Origin: Rhizobium bangladeshense
Lineage (GTDB): Bacteria; Pseudomonadota; Alphaproteobacteria; Rhizobiales; Rhizobiaceae
DNA length: 64,000 nucleotides
NCBI RefSeq assembly: GCF_017357245.1
Contig: NZ_CP071612.1
Location: 2,979,001-3,043,000, forward strand
Reading direction: 5' to 3'
The notes under the pieces are model-generated. The model searched no databases. It was not told the DNA's origin and saw nothing but the letters and a program-made list of their open reading frames with translations. This document shows positions 47,243-55,719 of the stretch, piece after piece (position 1 is the first letter of the stretch; every line of letters begins with the position of its first letter). The position numbers and the translations under genes are program-made.

Positions 47243-47611
47243 TCACGCCATCAGGGAATCGATCGTCGTAATCAGCGTGTCGTGCAGATAGGGCTTGGGC
47301 AGGAAGGCGGTATTGGCGGGCAACGCCATCGGATCAAGCCGCACCATGCCCGAGGTGATGATGATGCCGATATTCGGCCGCATCGCCCTCACCCGCTTGG
47401 CAAGCTGGATCCCATCCATCGAACCGGCCATGTTGACGTCGGTGAACAGGATATCGACATCCGGCCGGCCCTTCAGCACCACCATTGCCTCATCGGCATT
47501 CGCCGCCTCCAGCGCCACATGGCCCACATCCTCCAGCACATCGAGGACATTGAACCGGATCAGCGGCTCATCCTCCACGATGAGCACCACGGCACTGTTC
47601 GAAGCCACCAT
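47243..47611 (-). CDS. single-domain response regulator
   Basis: A 122-residue receiver domain: acidic pair in 'VLIVEDEPLIRFNVLDVLED' (about 12-14), phosphoacceptor Asp in 'DILFTDVNMAGSMDG' (about 58), Thr/Ser switch in 'GIIITSG' and Lys in 'FLPKPY' (about 108). No output domain, so it must act by protein contact or phosphotransfer. The start at 47611 gives the usual length; no histidine kinase gene is nearby. Confidence 0.88.
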   Translation of the reverse strand: MVASNSAVVLIVEDEPLIRFNVLDVLEDVGHVALEAANADEAMVVLKGRPDVDILFTDVNMAGSMDGIQLAKRVRAMRPNIGIIITSGMVRLDPMALPANTAFLPKPYLHDTLITTIDSLMA

Positions 47612-47833
47612 CTGCGATCGCCCTTTTGATGCGGTATATGATTCGAATAAGTGTATTCCGCGCTGGAAGGTTCCAGTGCTTTTGCCCACGAATTATGCAT
47701 CATCCACAGATGTTGCGCTGACGGCTTGTGGCTCCCTGCAATTTGGGCTAGAGCGAACCAATGCTGCGGGAACCATTGCCCCGGCATCAAGGTGCCGGCC
47801 TCCGGCACCCAGGCGTCGAACATCTGACGCCGA

Positions 47834-47909
47834 GGGCCTGTAGCTCAATGGTTAGAGCCGGCGGCTCATAACCGCTTGGTTGGGGGTTCGAGTCCCTCCG
47901 GGCCCACCA
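47834..47909 (+). tRNA. tRNA-Ile(CAU), CCA encoded
   Basis: A full cloverleaf: acceptor GGGCCTG/CGGGCCC, D stem GCTC/GAGC, anticodon stem GGCGG/CCGCT with loop CTCATAA (anticodon CAT at 47867-47869), T arm with TTCGAGT, discriminator A and encoded CCA. The anticodon arm and the following CTTGGT match tRNA-Ile2 (E. coli ileX-type), whose C34 becomes lysidine, rather than elongator Met tRNA. Its 3' end is duplicated downstream. Confidence 0.88.
47894..47909 (+). repeat. att-like direct repeat, tRNA copy
   Basis: CCCTCCGGGCCCACCA, the T-arm/acceptor end of the tRNA, is repeated exactly at 48740-48755 in the same orientation. tRNA 3' ends are the usual target of tyrosine-recombinase integrases. 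Confidence 0.6.
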
Positions 47910-48035
47910 TCGTCTTCTCCGTCCGAATAAGGCCGCCGAGCGCCTCAAGATATAATGAAAGCGCCGAGCTCGACCCGAAGGGACTCCGGCGCAGGACTAC
48001 CTGTCGCGAGAGAAGGTGCGCCAGGTGATGGAAAT

Positions 48036-48060
48036 GGAACCTGAGCTGCCGCCACACATT
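48036..48060 (+). promoter_or_regulatory. weak EcfG-type promoter (GGAAC-N16-CATT)
   Basis: GGAAC 48036-48040 and CATT 48057-48060, 16 bases apart: one mismatch to the consensus. It lies 44 bases before the 24-residue membrane-protein gene. Confidence 0.35.
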
Positions 48061-48104
48061 ATCTGCTTGCAGCCTGACTCATTCCATTTTGAAGGAGATT
48101 CTAC

Positions 48105-48179
48105 ATGAATAACATAATCTGGCTCGTCGGCGCCGTAGTCATCGTGCTCGCCATCCTGAGCTTCTTCGGCTTCCGTTGA
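48105..48179 (+). CDS. 24-residue membrane miniprotein
   Basis: A very short gene: 'MNNIIWLVGAVVIVLAIL' followed by 'SFFGFR', one transmembrane helix with a C-terminal Arg. A strong GAAGGAG site 9 bases upstream and a sensible topology (N-out, C-in) support it; no homologue family name is known to me. It lies between the two att-like repeats, so it may have come with, or been left by, an integrated element. Such miniproteins often modulate larger membrane complexes. Confidence 0.6.
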   Translation: MNNIIWLVGAVVIVLAILSFFGFR

Positions 48180-49083
48180 GTAAGAAGTGCGGCGGCTCAA
48201 CTGCACCATCCATGAACGCAGGAGCACGCCGCTGCGCCGGACGAAGAACGGCAACCGGCGCAGCGTGATATATGGGGAGAATTAGCAGTGACTTAAATGT
48301 CTGCTGTCGTACCCACTGTGGGATCGAGCTGTCCCGTCGAGCTCGCGAGTCTCAAACGTCCACGGTTGACGGGCGCTTCACCGATGGGCTCTCGAAAGTT
48401 CTCTTCGAAGTTCTCCCAGTAGATGAAGTGCTTGTCTTCCCAAAGCGGACGCTTCGGACAATTCTGCAGGTCGGCAATACCTTGATTAACGACTGGCGGG
48501 AACAGGCTCCGGCGGCGGAAGCCGCCGAGATGCTTTTCTAGATGCGATCAACGAGGTGGCCGCGCCCGACGAAGTGGGTTCCGCCTTCATCGCCGCGGCA
48601 AAGGTCAGCGATATCGATTGCGGTTCGTAACTCCAGCACTGCTTCGGTCGGACTTCAGCGCCGAAAAACATAAGAAACGCGCGGGACAATTGCTGGTCCC
48701 ACTTTCGGCCATGTCATTGATCTTCTGCACTAGTGGTTACCCTCCGGGCCCACCAAAACCATCGCGAAGACATGGGCGTAGATCTCACGCCAACAGAGTT
48801 AGCGCCTGCTGATCCCGCTCGAGTTCGAAACATGATGACAGCCCTCTCAGCTAGACGTCAGGTGGCGAGCGGCATAGGTCAAAACCTTGGCGTCTGACAT
48901 GAAGCCCCTCGAGGCGCGAAGCAGCGCTGCCTGGCCCCCCGTTCAAATGTACTGCATCGCAGTCAGCCACGAAGGTCTTCTTGCCCGAGGTCAGCCAGCG
49001 GTGATTTCGGCTTCGTTGTCGCCGGCCGCCGGGAATTGCGAGCCCTGTCGCGTGAAAGCCGACATTCCAGAACCGGGTCACCA
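48180..49083. other. long gene-poor region after the small membrane gene
   Basis: 904 bases. Two short open frames (48272-48541 plus; 48851-49084 minus) show no recognisable family, no good ribosome site and mixed composition. The second att-like repeat is at 48740. The region looks like degraded accessory DNA. Confidence 0.5.
48740..48755 (+). repeat. att-like direct repeat, distal copy
   Basis: An exact 16-bp copy of the tRNA-Ile 3' end, 846 bases from the tRNA copy. It is preceded by GTGGTTA, like the tRNA D-loop, so it may be a shrunken tRNA copy. Confidence 0.6.
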
Positions 49084-50007
49084 TTAGCGCTCTGGCGGCA
49101 CGCTTCGAGCAAGGCGTGGCCTCATCCAGCCGGCAAAGCGCGCTATCGCATCGTCGGCCTCAGGAGCAAAGCCGGCCATCATCTGGAACGAGTGCAGCAT
49201 CTCAGGAAAGATGTCGATGCTTGTTTCCACGCCAGCCGCCTTTAACGCCTCGGCGAACCTGACGCTGTCGTCCAGCAATGCCTCGTGTTCCCCCACCTGC
49301 AGGTACGTGGGAGGCATGCCGGTGAGATCTGCGAAAAGTGGGCTGGCTTCGCGGGCGTCCAGGCCGCCTAGCACCAATGAGGCAAGGAAATCGACCGTCG
49401 GCTTCTGGAAGAACGCATCCCGCTCCCGGTTTGTCTGATACGATCTGCCCGATTGTGTGAAATCGACCCAGCCGGAAATCGACAGCGCCGCAGCCGGCAT
49501 GGGAAGGGCACTCTGCTTGGCGAGAAGCAGGCCACCAAAAAGAGCGCCCACGCCGGCGGAGTCTCCTCCCACAACGATGCCCTCGGCCGGACACCCCGTC
49601 TTCAGCAGCCACTTGTAGGCGTCTCTCACGTGCCGCTGTTGGGCTGGAAACTTCGCTGTTTGCGACATTGGGTACGAGACCAGCAGGCCCTTCGTGCCGG
49701 CTGCGCTCGCCAGATGGCCGACGAGCTTGCGGTGAGAGTAGATCGAGCCGCCGACGAATCCGCCACCGTGGACATAGAACAGCACCTGGTCGGCCCTCGA
49801 TCCCTCGGGCACGATCCAAAGGGCTCGGCGGCCGGCAACCGTGACTTCGCTATAGTCCACGCTGCCCGGCTCCGCGGTGAGGCTCGACCAGTGGAGGTCG
49901 GCGCGGTGCTGGATCTGCTCGTTCGTCAGCTCGTCGCTACCCGCCTGGGGTGATGCAGCGAGGGCTTCGTAGTGCCGCCGATTGGCCGCGCTGGCTCTGC
50001 TTGCCAC
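49084..50007 (-). CDS. alpha/beta-hydrolase esterase (HSL family)
   Basis: A 307-residue cytosolic esterase/lipase of the hormone-sensitive-lipase family. Seen: oxyanion 'YVHGGGFVGG' (His80-Gly83), nucleophile Ser150 in 'GGDSAGVGALFGG', acid in 'VGEHEALLDD' (about 245) and catalytic His in 'EMLHSFQMM' (about 274). Small acyl esters are the usual substrates. It lies next to the gene-poor region and is divergent from the DHFR-like gene. Confidence 0.88.
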   Translation of the reverse strand: MASRASAANRRHYEALAASPQAGSDELTNEQIQHRADLHWSSLTAEPGSVDYSEVTVAGRRALWIVPEGSRADQVLFYVHGGGFVGGSIYSHRKLVGHLASAAGTKGLLVSYPMSQTAKFPAQQRHVRDAYKWLLKTGCPAEGIVVGGDSAGVGALFGGLLLAKQSALPMPAAALSISGWVDFTQSGRSYQTNRERDAFFQKPTVDFLASLVLGGLDAREASPLFADLTGMPPTYLQVGEHEALLDDSVRFAEALKAAGVETSIDIFPEMLHSFQMMAGFAPEADDAIARFAGWMRPRLARSVPPER

Positions 50008-50150
50008 TTTCGTCTCCCGTTTGAACCTGTGACGAAAACAAAGACGAGCTTTCCGACGACAAGGATACGTCGATAGTGAAGTATCTTTCTGTCGCTGCCG
50101 AACGTCCTTGCATGTGCCCTGCTCACGCGGAGTTCAATTGGAGTACGCAC

Positions 50151-50705
50151 ATGCGCAAGTTAATTGTCGGAAGTTTTGTTTCGCTCGATGGCGTCATCGA
50201 GAGCCCAATGGCCTGGGCCAGTCGCTTCTTCACCGACGAGGCGGTCGAGGATGCCTATCACAAGGCCGGCGAGGCCGACTACTTCCTCCTCGGGCGTAAG
50301 ACATACGAGATGTTCGCCGCCAGGTGGCCGGCGCTGACGGGAAAGTACATGGATCGAATGAACGGCCTCAAAAAGCTTGTGGTGTCCAATACGTTGGCCG
50401 ACGTTCGATGGAACGCATCGATTCTGAACGGCGACATCGTCGGCAAGCTTCGCGAGCTCAAAACGCAGGATGGCGGCAACCTGTTGAAATATGGCATCAG
50501 TGAGCTTGACCGCACGCTGCTCGAGAATGAACTGGTCGATGCCTATGAGCTCTCGATCATTCCAACGCGCGTCGGCGCGGGCAAACGGGCATTCGAGGAT
50601 GTGCCGCCGGAGCTGGTCGACTTCGACCTTGCCGGACTACGCTCGTTTAGCAACGGGGTTGTGGTGATGACGTACGTTCCTAAATCCAGGCAACGCAATG
50701 CCTGA
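50151..50705 (+). CDS. dihydrofolate-reductase-like (RibD C-terminal) protein
   Basis: A 184-residue protein of the RibD C-terminal/DHFR-like fold: 'MRKLIVGSFVSLDGVIESPM', 'YFLLGRKTYEMFAARWP', 'LKKLVVSNTLADVRWNAS' and 'LVDAYELSIIPTRVGAGKRA'. Probably NADPH-dependent; the substrate is unknown and it is not housekeeping FolA. The start at 50151 has GGAG upstream. It overlaps the sigma-factor gene by 8 bases, so both are in one operon. Confidence 0.85.
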   Translation: MRKLIVGSFVSLDGVIESPMAWASRFFTDEAVEDAYHKAGEADYFLLGRKTYEMFAARWPALTGKYMDRMNGLKKLVVSNTLADVRWNASILNGDIVGKLRELKTQDGGNLLKYGISELDRTLLENELVDAYELSIIPTRVGAGKRAFEDVPPELVDFDLAGLRSFSNGVVVMTYVPKSRQRNA

Positions 50706-51582
50706 GAACCAGCTTCCCAAGGGCCTCTTCGATCTTCGCTACGCGGCGTTTCTGGAGACGGTGAGGGGCCATCGCGCCATCTTGCATCGCTATTGCGCGC
50801 GCATGTGCGGCTCGGTGCTCGACGGCGAAGACGTGATGCAGGATGTCCTGCTGGAGGCCTATCGCAAGCTGGATTTGCTCAAGGAACCAAGGGCGATGAA
50901 GGCGTGGTTGTTTCGCATCGCCCACAATCGATGCCTCGACCATATCCGCACGAAGCGTTCCTGGAATTTCGTTGAACTGGACGAAGCGAATGCGCCAGCC
51001 TTTTTGCCCCCCGAAATACCGGCATTCGGCACCACCAACGCGATCGATCGGCTCGTGAGAACGCTGCCGCCGATGGAACGCGCCTGCGTGCTTTTAAAGG
51101 ACGTGCTCGACCTCTCTCTCGAAGAGGCGGCAGGTGTCGTCGGCAACAGCGTGGGCGGCGTGAAGTCTGCCCTGCATCGCGGCCGGGCGCGACTAGCGGC
51201 GCAGTCGGAAGCGTCCGCCAGACCCGCTTCCGACGATCCGGCACTCGTCGCACTTCTGGAGCGGTATGTCGCCTTGTTCAACCAACGGAACTGGGCTGGC
51301 GTTGTCGAGCTGACGAGTGCCGACGCACACCTGCACGTCGCCGATTGCTATGACGGCGAAATCGGCAACGCGCCGTATTTTTCAGAGTTCCAGAAGTCCA
51401 AGACCCCCTGGCATCTTGATCTCGCCCGATTCGACGGTGAGCTGCTCATGATGGTGTCCAACTGGGTCGAAGACTCTTGGCGTCCGACCTATCCGGTGCG
51501 CATTCAGATCGGCGTAGATGGAGGCCTGAGCATCTCGGATTACTATGCGTGTCCCTGGCTGATGGAGGGTTTGGTCGAGTGA
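50698..51582 (+). CDS. ECF sigma factor with C-terminal SnoaL-like domain
   Basis: A 294-residue ECF sigma factor. Sigma2 about 25-90 ('MQDVLLEAYRKLDLLKEPRA', 'KAWLFRIAHNRCLDHIRTKR'), sigma4 about 120-170 ('LPPMERACVLLKDVLDLSLE', 'NSVGGVKSALHRGRARLA'), then a SnoaL-like barrel about 185-290 ('LVALLERYVALFNQRNWAGV'). Groups with such extensions (SigJ/ECF41-like) usually need no separate anti-sigma factor; the extension itself modulates activity. It is coupled to a DHFR-like enzyme, as is common for these sigma factors and reductase-like partners. Confidence 0.88.
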   Translation: MPENQLPKGLFDLRYAAFLETVRGHRAILHRYCARMCGSVLDGEDVMQDVLLEAYRKLDLLKEPRAMKAWLFRIAHNRCLDHIRTKRSWNFVELDEANAPAFLPPEIPAFGTTNAIDRLVRTLPPMERACVLLKDVLDLSLEEAAGVVGNSVGGVKSALHRGRARLAAQSEASARPASDDPALVALLERYVALFNQRNWAGVVELTSADAHLHVADCYDGEIGNAPYFSEFQKSKTPWHLDLARFDGELLMMVSNWVEDSWRPTYPVRIQIGVDGGLSISDYYACPWLMEGLVE

Positions 51583-51737
51583 TCAGGGATCAAGCGCATT
51601 CCTCCATCTGCATCGGCTACGCCCATGGGCGTTCGATCGCGGCAAGCGACGCGATCGCCGCTTGTCGAGGCCCTCATGGTTCGCACGACCACACCCATCC
51701 GCGCGAACGAACGTGAGCAGTCGCGCCTATCTCCTCC

Positions 51738-52724
51738 TCAGAAAAGAGGAGACGAGAACAAGCCCTCACCCTGGGCGTCGTCACGGAAATGGCTGGGCGG
51801 TTCGCCAATGACGCGCTTGAATGCGCGGCTGAAGGAAGCCTGCGAGTCATAGCCAAGCCGCGTGGCAACAACCGAGACCCGCAGCCGGTCGCGCGTCAGC
51901 CAATGCATGGCTTGGTGCATCCGAACCCGCGTGACATAGCGCGCCGGCGTCTCACCGACGATCGCGGTGAAGCGTTCCGCGAAACTCGAGCGAGACGCAC
52001 CCATCAATTTTGCCAGCGATTCGACGGTCCAATCGTGATCCGGACTGCGATGGATTGCGGCAAGAACCTTCCCGATGTCGGAGTTCCTGATCGCCGCAAC
52101 CCATCCGGTCGAGTCTCCGCAGCCGCGCTCGACCCACGCGCGTATGATGGTGGCGGCGAGGACGTCAGCCAGACGTGCGAGAATGCCTGCGGAGCCGACG
52201 CGCTTCATGTCGACTTCACGGGTCATCGCTTCGAGCAGATGTGGGATTGCGGGATCACGCCCAGCCAATTCGGTTGCCCGCATAGTTTCGGGCATCATCC
52301 TGAGCAACGGATGTACGACGCCAACATTGAAGTGCATGCTGCCACAGAACAGCGTTGTCGTTGCTTCCGCATTTCCGCCGCGCATCTCATAAATACCTTG
52401 GCTGACTTCTTCGAAGCTAAAGCTCCTGATCGCCAGAGATGGAACATCAGGCGCGCTCGCCAGCACATGTTCGCGACCTCGCGGCAGAAGCACGGCGTCC
52501 CCAGCGCGCAGCTCCAGCCAATCACCTGCTGAAACCTTCAGCCAGCAACTGCTTCCATCGATGAAATGGAAGCGGGCTGCAGTCTGTGCGGGGAAAGAGA
52601 TGCCCCAGGGCGCCCCCATTTCACAGCGGCCATAGTCGACGCCGTCGAGCCGCAGGCCGCGCAGCAGGTCGCTGACGGCATCGCTGCCTCCAAATAGTGA
52701 AGCGTTGGACGAACGATCAAGCAT
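51738..52724 (-). CDS. AraC-family regulator with cupin N-domain
   Basis: A 328-residue activator. N-terminal cupin_6 domain about 15-190 ('FHFIDGSSCWLKVSAGDWLE', 'AGDAVLLPRGREHVLA') and C-terminal double HTH about 225-315 ('VESLAKLMGASRSSFAERFT', 'VSVVATRLGYDSQASFSRAF'). Close relatives often control adjacent oxidoreductase or esterase genes. It is convergent with the ECF sigma-factor operon and divergent from the Dabb protein gene (305 bases between). Confidence 0.9.
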   Translation of the reverse strand: MLDRSSNASLFGGSDAVSDLLRGLRLDGVDYGRCEMGAPWGISFPAQTAARFHFIDGSSCWLKVSAGDWLELRAGDAVLLPRGREHVLASAPDVPSLAIRSFSFEEVSQGIYEMRGGNAEATTTLFCGSMHFNVGVVHPLLRMMPETMRATELAGRDPAIPHLLEAMTREVDMKRVGSAGILARLADVLAATIIRAWVERGCGDSTGWVAAIRNSDIGKVLAAIHRSPDHDWTVESLAKLMGASRSSFAERFTAIVGETPARYVTRVRMHQAMHWLTRDRLRVSVVATRLGYDSQASFSRAFKRVIGEPPSHFRDDAQGEGLFSSPLF

Positions 52725-53029
52725 TCCATGAAAATAGCACCAAAACGACAGCGCCGCACCCCCGACTTGTCGAGGCCAGGCTGAGGTCGCGTCGCAGAGC
52801 GCACACTCTCGTATGTTGTCCAGCCCAACGGTACCGCCTTCGCGCTATCCACATCCAACGTTCTCGCGCGGCTTCCGCATTCTGATCGCGGGGGGCACCA
52901 GCCATTCCGCCAAGATCGCACATTTGGACGAAAGGCAACACGATTCGGCTTTTGCGGCATTCATCGTCCGCGTCGCTGCCACTATCTCAAGGAGGTCGGC
53001 ATTCAACGCTCGAAACATGGAGACAGACT
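52725..53029. other. divergent region before the Dabb gene
   Basis: 305 bases between the AraC-type and Dabb genes. No gene, clear operator or hairpin was recognised; it probably holds both promoters. Confidence 0.4.
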
Positions 53030-53473
53030 ATGAAAACAAGAATGATTGCATCCGCTTCGCTCATCTTGACGCTCTTTGCCGCCCCGGCTCTCGCGGACGT
53101 CCACCACTTCGTCGCGTTGCGCTACGAGCGGAACGTGGACGCCTCCGTCAAGGCCGACATCGCCGAGCGATTCAAAGCCTTGAAAAATACTTCGATGCGC
53201 AATGGGAAGCCCTACATCATCTCGATTACCGGCGGCGATGGCATCAGCAAGGAAGGCTTCGACCAAGGCTTCGAGCAAGGCTTCCTCGTAATATTCGCCA
53301 ACCGGGAGGATAGGGATTACTTCGTCGGCAAACCTTATTCGGAGGTGATGGATCCCAGCCATCAGGCTGTCGCCCAGTTTGCTGAGCCGCATTTTGAACA
53401 TGACGCAAACGGCAAGCTTACCGGCATATTTGTTTACGACTATATCGTGGACGGTGAGGCCACCTCGAAGTAA
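53030..53473 (+). CDS. secreted Dabb (stress-responsive alpha/beta barrel) protein
   Basis: A 147-residue protein with a signal peptide (residues 1-19, 'SLILTLFAAPALA') and a Dabb domain: 'VHHFVALRYERNVDASVKAD', 'YFVGKPYSEVMDPSHQAVAQ'. The start at 53030 follows a GGAGA site. Dabb proteins are small dimers; cytosolic plant ones are salt-induced. An exported one is less usual. Divergent from the AraC regulator, which may control it. Confidence 0.78.
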   Translation: MKTRMIASASLILTLFAAPALADVHHFVALRYERNVDASVKADIAERFKALKNTSMRNGKPYIISITGGDGISKEGFDQGFEQGFLVIFANREDRDYFVGKPYSEVMDPSHQAVAQFAEPHFEHDANGKLTGIFVYDYIVDGEATSK

Positions 53474-53844
53474 CCGCCGCGCGGAGCCGACGTACATCGC
53501 CGGCACCACCATTTTCTGGAGAGCTCCTTCCGGAAGGTGTCCTGGCCAACTCGCTGCGACGGCATCGCTCCGAGGATCGGCAGCTCCACGGTCGCAGCTC
53601 GGCACATGCGCCCTCACCAACCTGGGCCGGGCAGATCGCCGCCATCGAGCATATACGGCGGCAGCGGCAGACGGGTCCTTGAGTTCTCGCGTGCCTGGCG
53701 CGGCATTCGCCGGTAGCTCTGATCCTGCGCCGACTGGGTTTGAACCGGCTGGATCGACTTGGCCTCCGGTCGCCGCCCATGGTCTACGCGAACCGAAGGG
53801 ACGCGTCCGTGACCACCAGCTCACCTGCGCGCATGCGGATACTC
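53474..53844. other. gene-free region with transposase remnant
   Basis: 371 bases between the Dabb and HxlR genes; no intact gene. Most of it is explained by an IS481-type remnant. Confidence 0.5.
53572..53800 (+). pseudogene. IS481-family transposase remnant
   Basis: Frame 1 reads 'GQIAAIEHIRRQRQTGP', a stop (53680), then 'VLACLARHSPVALILRRLGL' and 'NRLDRLGLRSPPMVYANRRD'. The order 'IxxIRRxRxTGPxI..VxxxLRRLGLxRLxxL' is the N-terminal helix-turn-helix signature of IS481-type transposases. Only this part remains; the catalytic DDE domain and ends are missing. Confidence 0.5.
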
Positions 53845-54252
53845 TCAGTCAGCCAAGACTGAGTGCCTATCTCCATGCTTGCGTTCGCCTTTATCCTTCT
53901 CAGTACGGGCCTGGTGCTTCTTGCCCCATTCCGCCACCGGAGCGAGCGCGTAGTCGAGGTCGGCGCCGGTCTCTGTGACCGAATATTCGACGCGGGGTGG
54001 TACTTGATGAAAAACCTCCCGGTGAATCACTCCGTCGGCTTCCATCTCTCGCAGGTGTTGGATCAGCATCTTTTCACTAATTTCCGGGACAAGCCGTTTC
54101 AGCTCACCGAAACGGCAGGGCTGGGCCTGATGGATCTGCCAGAGCAGCAGCGCCTTCCACTTGCCGCCGATAACTGCAAACGCCGAACCCAATCCACAAC
54201 TGTCGGGCAAATTTCCTTGTTTTCTTGCCAATGAAATCTCCAATTCCGGCAT
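53845..54252 (-). CDS. HxlR-family transcription regulator
   Basis: A 135-residue winged-helix regulator. Seen: 'DSCGLGSAFAVIGGKWKALL' with the family's N-terminal Cys19 (a redox-sensing position in YodB/HypR types), 'HQAQPCRFGELKRLVPEISE', 'KMLIQHLREMEADGVIHREV' and 'PRVEYSVTETGADLDYALAP'. The start at 54252 is chosen from the family; the longer frame overlaps the divergent SDR gene. It probably represses that SDR gene and responds to quinones or aldehydes. Confidence 0.88.
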   Translation of the reverse strand: MPELEISLARKQGNLPDSCGLGSAFAVIGGKWKALLLWQIHQAQPCRFGELKRLVPEISEKMLIQHLREMEADGVIHREVFHQVPPRVEYSVTETGADLDYALAPVAEWGKKHQARTEKDKGERKHGDRHSVLAD

Positions 54253-54256
54253 TTTG

Positions 54257-54288
54257 GTAAGTACCTTACATTTTTGTCCGTACTTGCG
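54257..54288. promoter_or_regulatory. candidate HxlR operator repeats
   Basis: GTAAGTACCTTAC (54257-54269, 5-bp arms) and GTACTTGCGCAAG (about 54279-54291, with a CTTGCGCAAG palindrome) lie just before the HxlR start, on the side of the divergent SDR gene. HxlR regulators bind TAC/GTA-type dyads. Confidence 0.4.
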
Positions 54289-54450
54289 CAAGAAGAAGTG
54301 CACGCCTAGTTCTGTCGTGGTGGCGGAGCGCGCGGCAAAAAGACCAGAGGCAAAGCTTCCACCGGGATAGTTTTCGCACCGCAAAGCGGCTGTTCCAGAG
54401 ATTTTCAAACCACGGATCACAGCGCATTCGGCGCTGGGAAAGGAAGAGGC

Positions 54451-55215
54451 ATGAGCAGATTTCACGGCAAAAAGGCCGCTATCATAGGTGGCACGCATGG
54501 GGTGGGACTGGCGGTGGCGCAGGCGCTGATCGCCGGAAGCGCCGAAGTCCTGATCACAGGGCGCAATGAAAGGAACCTTGCGGATGCCCGCCAGGTGCTT
54601 GGCGGTAGTGTGCATGCGGTCCGGTCCGACATCGCCAGCATGGAGGATATCGCCGTGCTCGGCGCTGAGGTAGGGCAGAAGTTCGGCGACATCGATTTCT
54701 TGCATGTGAACGCCGGCGTGTCGGAACTGGAACCGTTCGGCCGCGTCACCGAAGCATCTTACGATCGCCAGTTCAACATCAACGCCAAAGGTGCGTTCTT
54801 CACCACTCAGCGCCTGATTCCGTTCATTAAAAGAGGCGGAGCGATTGTTTTCACCACTTCGATCGCTGAGGATTCCGGAATCCCGGGCATGGCGGTGTAC
54901 TCCGCCACCAAGGCCGCGCTGCAGGCCTTCGGCAAGGTCCTGGCGGCGGAACTCTTACCGCGCGGCATCAGGGTCAACATGGTCAGTCCGGGTTTCATCG
55001 ACACGCCGACTATGGGCGTCGCCGGCGCATCGGCGGAAGAACGCGCGGCATTCATGAAGATCGGTGACGCGGTGACGCCGATGAAGCGCCACGGTACCCG
55101 GGATGAGGTGGCGCGCGCAGTTCTGTTTCTTGCCTTCGACGCTACCTTCACCACAGGAGAGCGCATCAAGGTAGACGGCGGCTTGGGACAAGGGCTAAGC
55201 GAATCGATGGGGTGA
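54451..55215 (+). CDS. short-chain dehydrogenase/reductase
   Basis: A 254-residue classical SDR. Seen: cofactor motif '[16 protein letters not shown]' (about 11-26), '[11 protein letters not shown]', catalytic Ser in 'TTSIAEDSG' and 'YSATK' (Tyr150, Lys154). 'TGRNE' after strand 2 favours NADPH. Divergent from HxlR, its probable regulator; likely reduces a reactive carbonyl or quinone. A GGAAGAGG site lies 7 bases upstream. Confidence 0.88.
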   Translation: MSRFHGKKAAIIGGTHGVGLAVAQALIAGSAEVLITGRNERNLADARQVLGGSVHAVRSDIASMEDIAVLGAEVGQKFGDIDFLHVNAGVSELEPFGRVTEASYDRQFNINAKGAFFTTQRLIPFIKRGGAIVFTTSIAEDSGIPGMAVYSATKAALQAFGKVLAAELLPRGIRVNMVSPGFIDTPTMGVAGASAEERAAFMKIGDAVTPMKRHGTRDEVARAVLFLAFDATFTTGERIKVDGGLGQGLSESMG

Positions 55216-55719
55216 GCCGCAGTGCTAAACTGTTTGTCATCGCCATAAAGAGGCTATCTCGTGCCCGCCTAGGCTGGCACGAGATAAGATGGAATATACC
55301 TTTGCCGGCCGGCTCTCGGGATAAAACGATCATGAGCTCTGATCGTGACAAGCGACGCAAGCCAGCCAGCATCGGCGATCTGCAAATATCGCATCCTTCA
55401 TTTGAAAGCCCGACTTCGCGGCCGCTTGCAGCGTGGTCTGTTACGCGCGAGGCCAAGGTGTCTGGCGAACTCGCCGTCAGTCACGAAAAGGCAACTTGAC
55501 TTTGCCATGTCGATCCTGGCGCCGGGAAAACGGTGGAACGCCCCGGCGATTTAAAGGCAGACGGACACAGCACTTCCGCCCCTCCGGCTAGATATCGCTC
55601 TCATGTCGACAGCGGCCCGTGAAGCGACCGGCGTGGGAGGTCGACCCCCACGCCACCATCGAGCCCGCCAAGCCAGAAAGGGAGATCGTCGGGCTTATCG
55701 CTGATCCAACGGACAATTC
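55216..55719. other. gene-free region between SDR and porin genes
   Basis: 504 bases. It holds a perfect 11-bp hairpin after the SDR stop and a second hairpin GGCGTGGG / CCCACGCC near 55632-55654. No gene is supported. Confidence 0.5.
55255..55286. terminator. hairpin after the SDR gene
   Basis: A perfect 11-bp stem (TATCTCGTGCC 55255-55265 with 55276-55286, 10-base loop CGCCTAGGCT). No T-run follows, so it may be a pause or processing site. Confidence 0.4.

Noticed and set aside
47866..48057. Open frame ending in 'VGPEGLEPPTKRL'
   Set aside because: This end is a translation of the tRNA on the opposite strand, a known annotation artefact.
48272..48541. 89-codon open frame
   Set aside because: No ribosome site, no family resemblance, and irregular composition.
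48851..49084. 77-codon open frame on the minus strand
   Set aside because: No recognisable domain and no convincing start; in degraded DNA.
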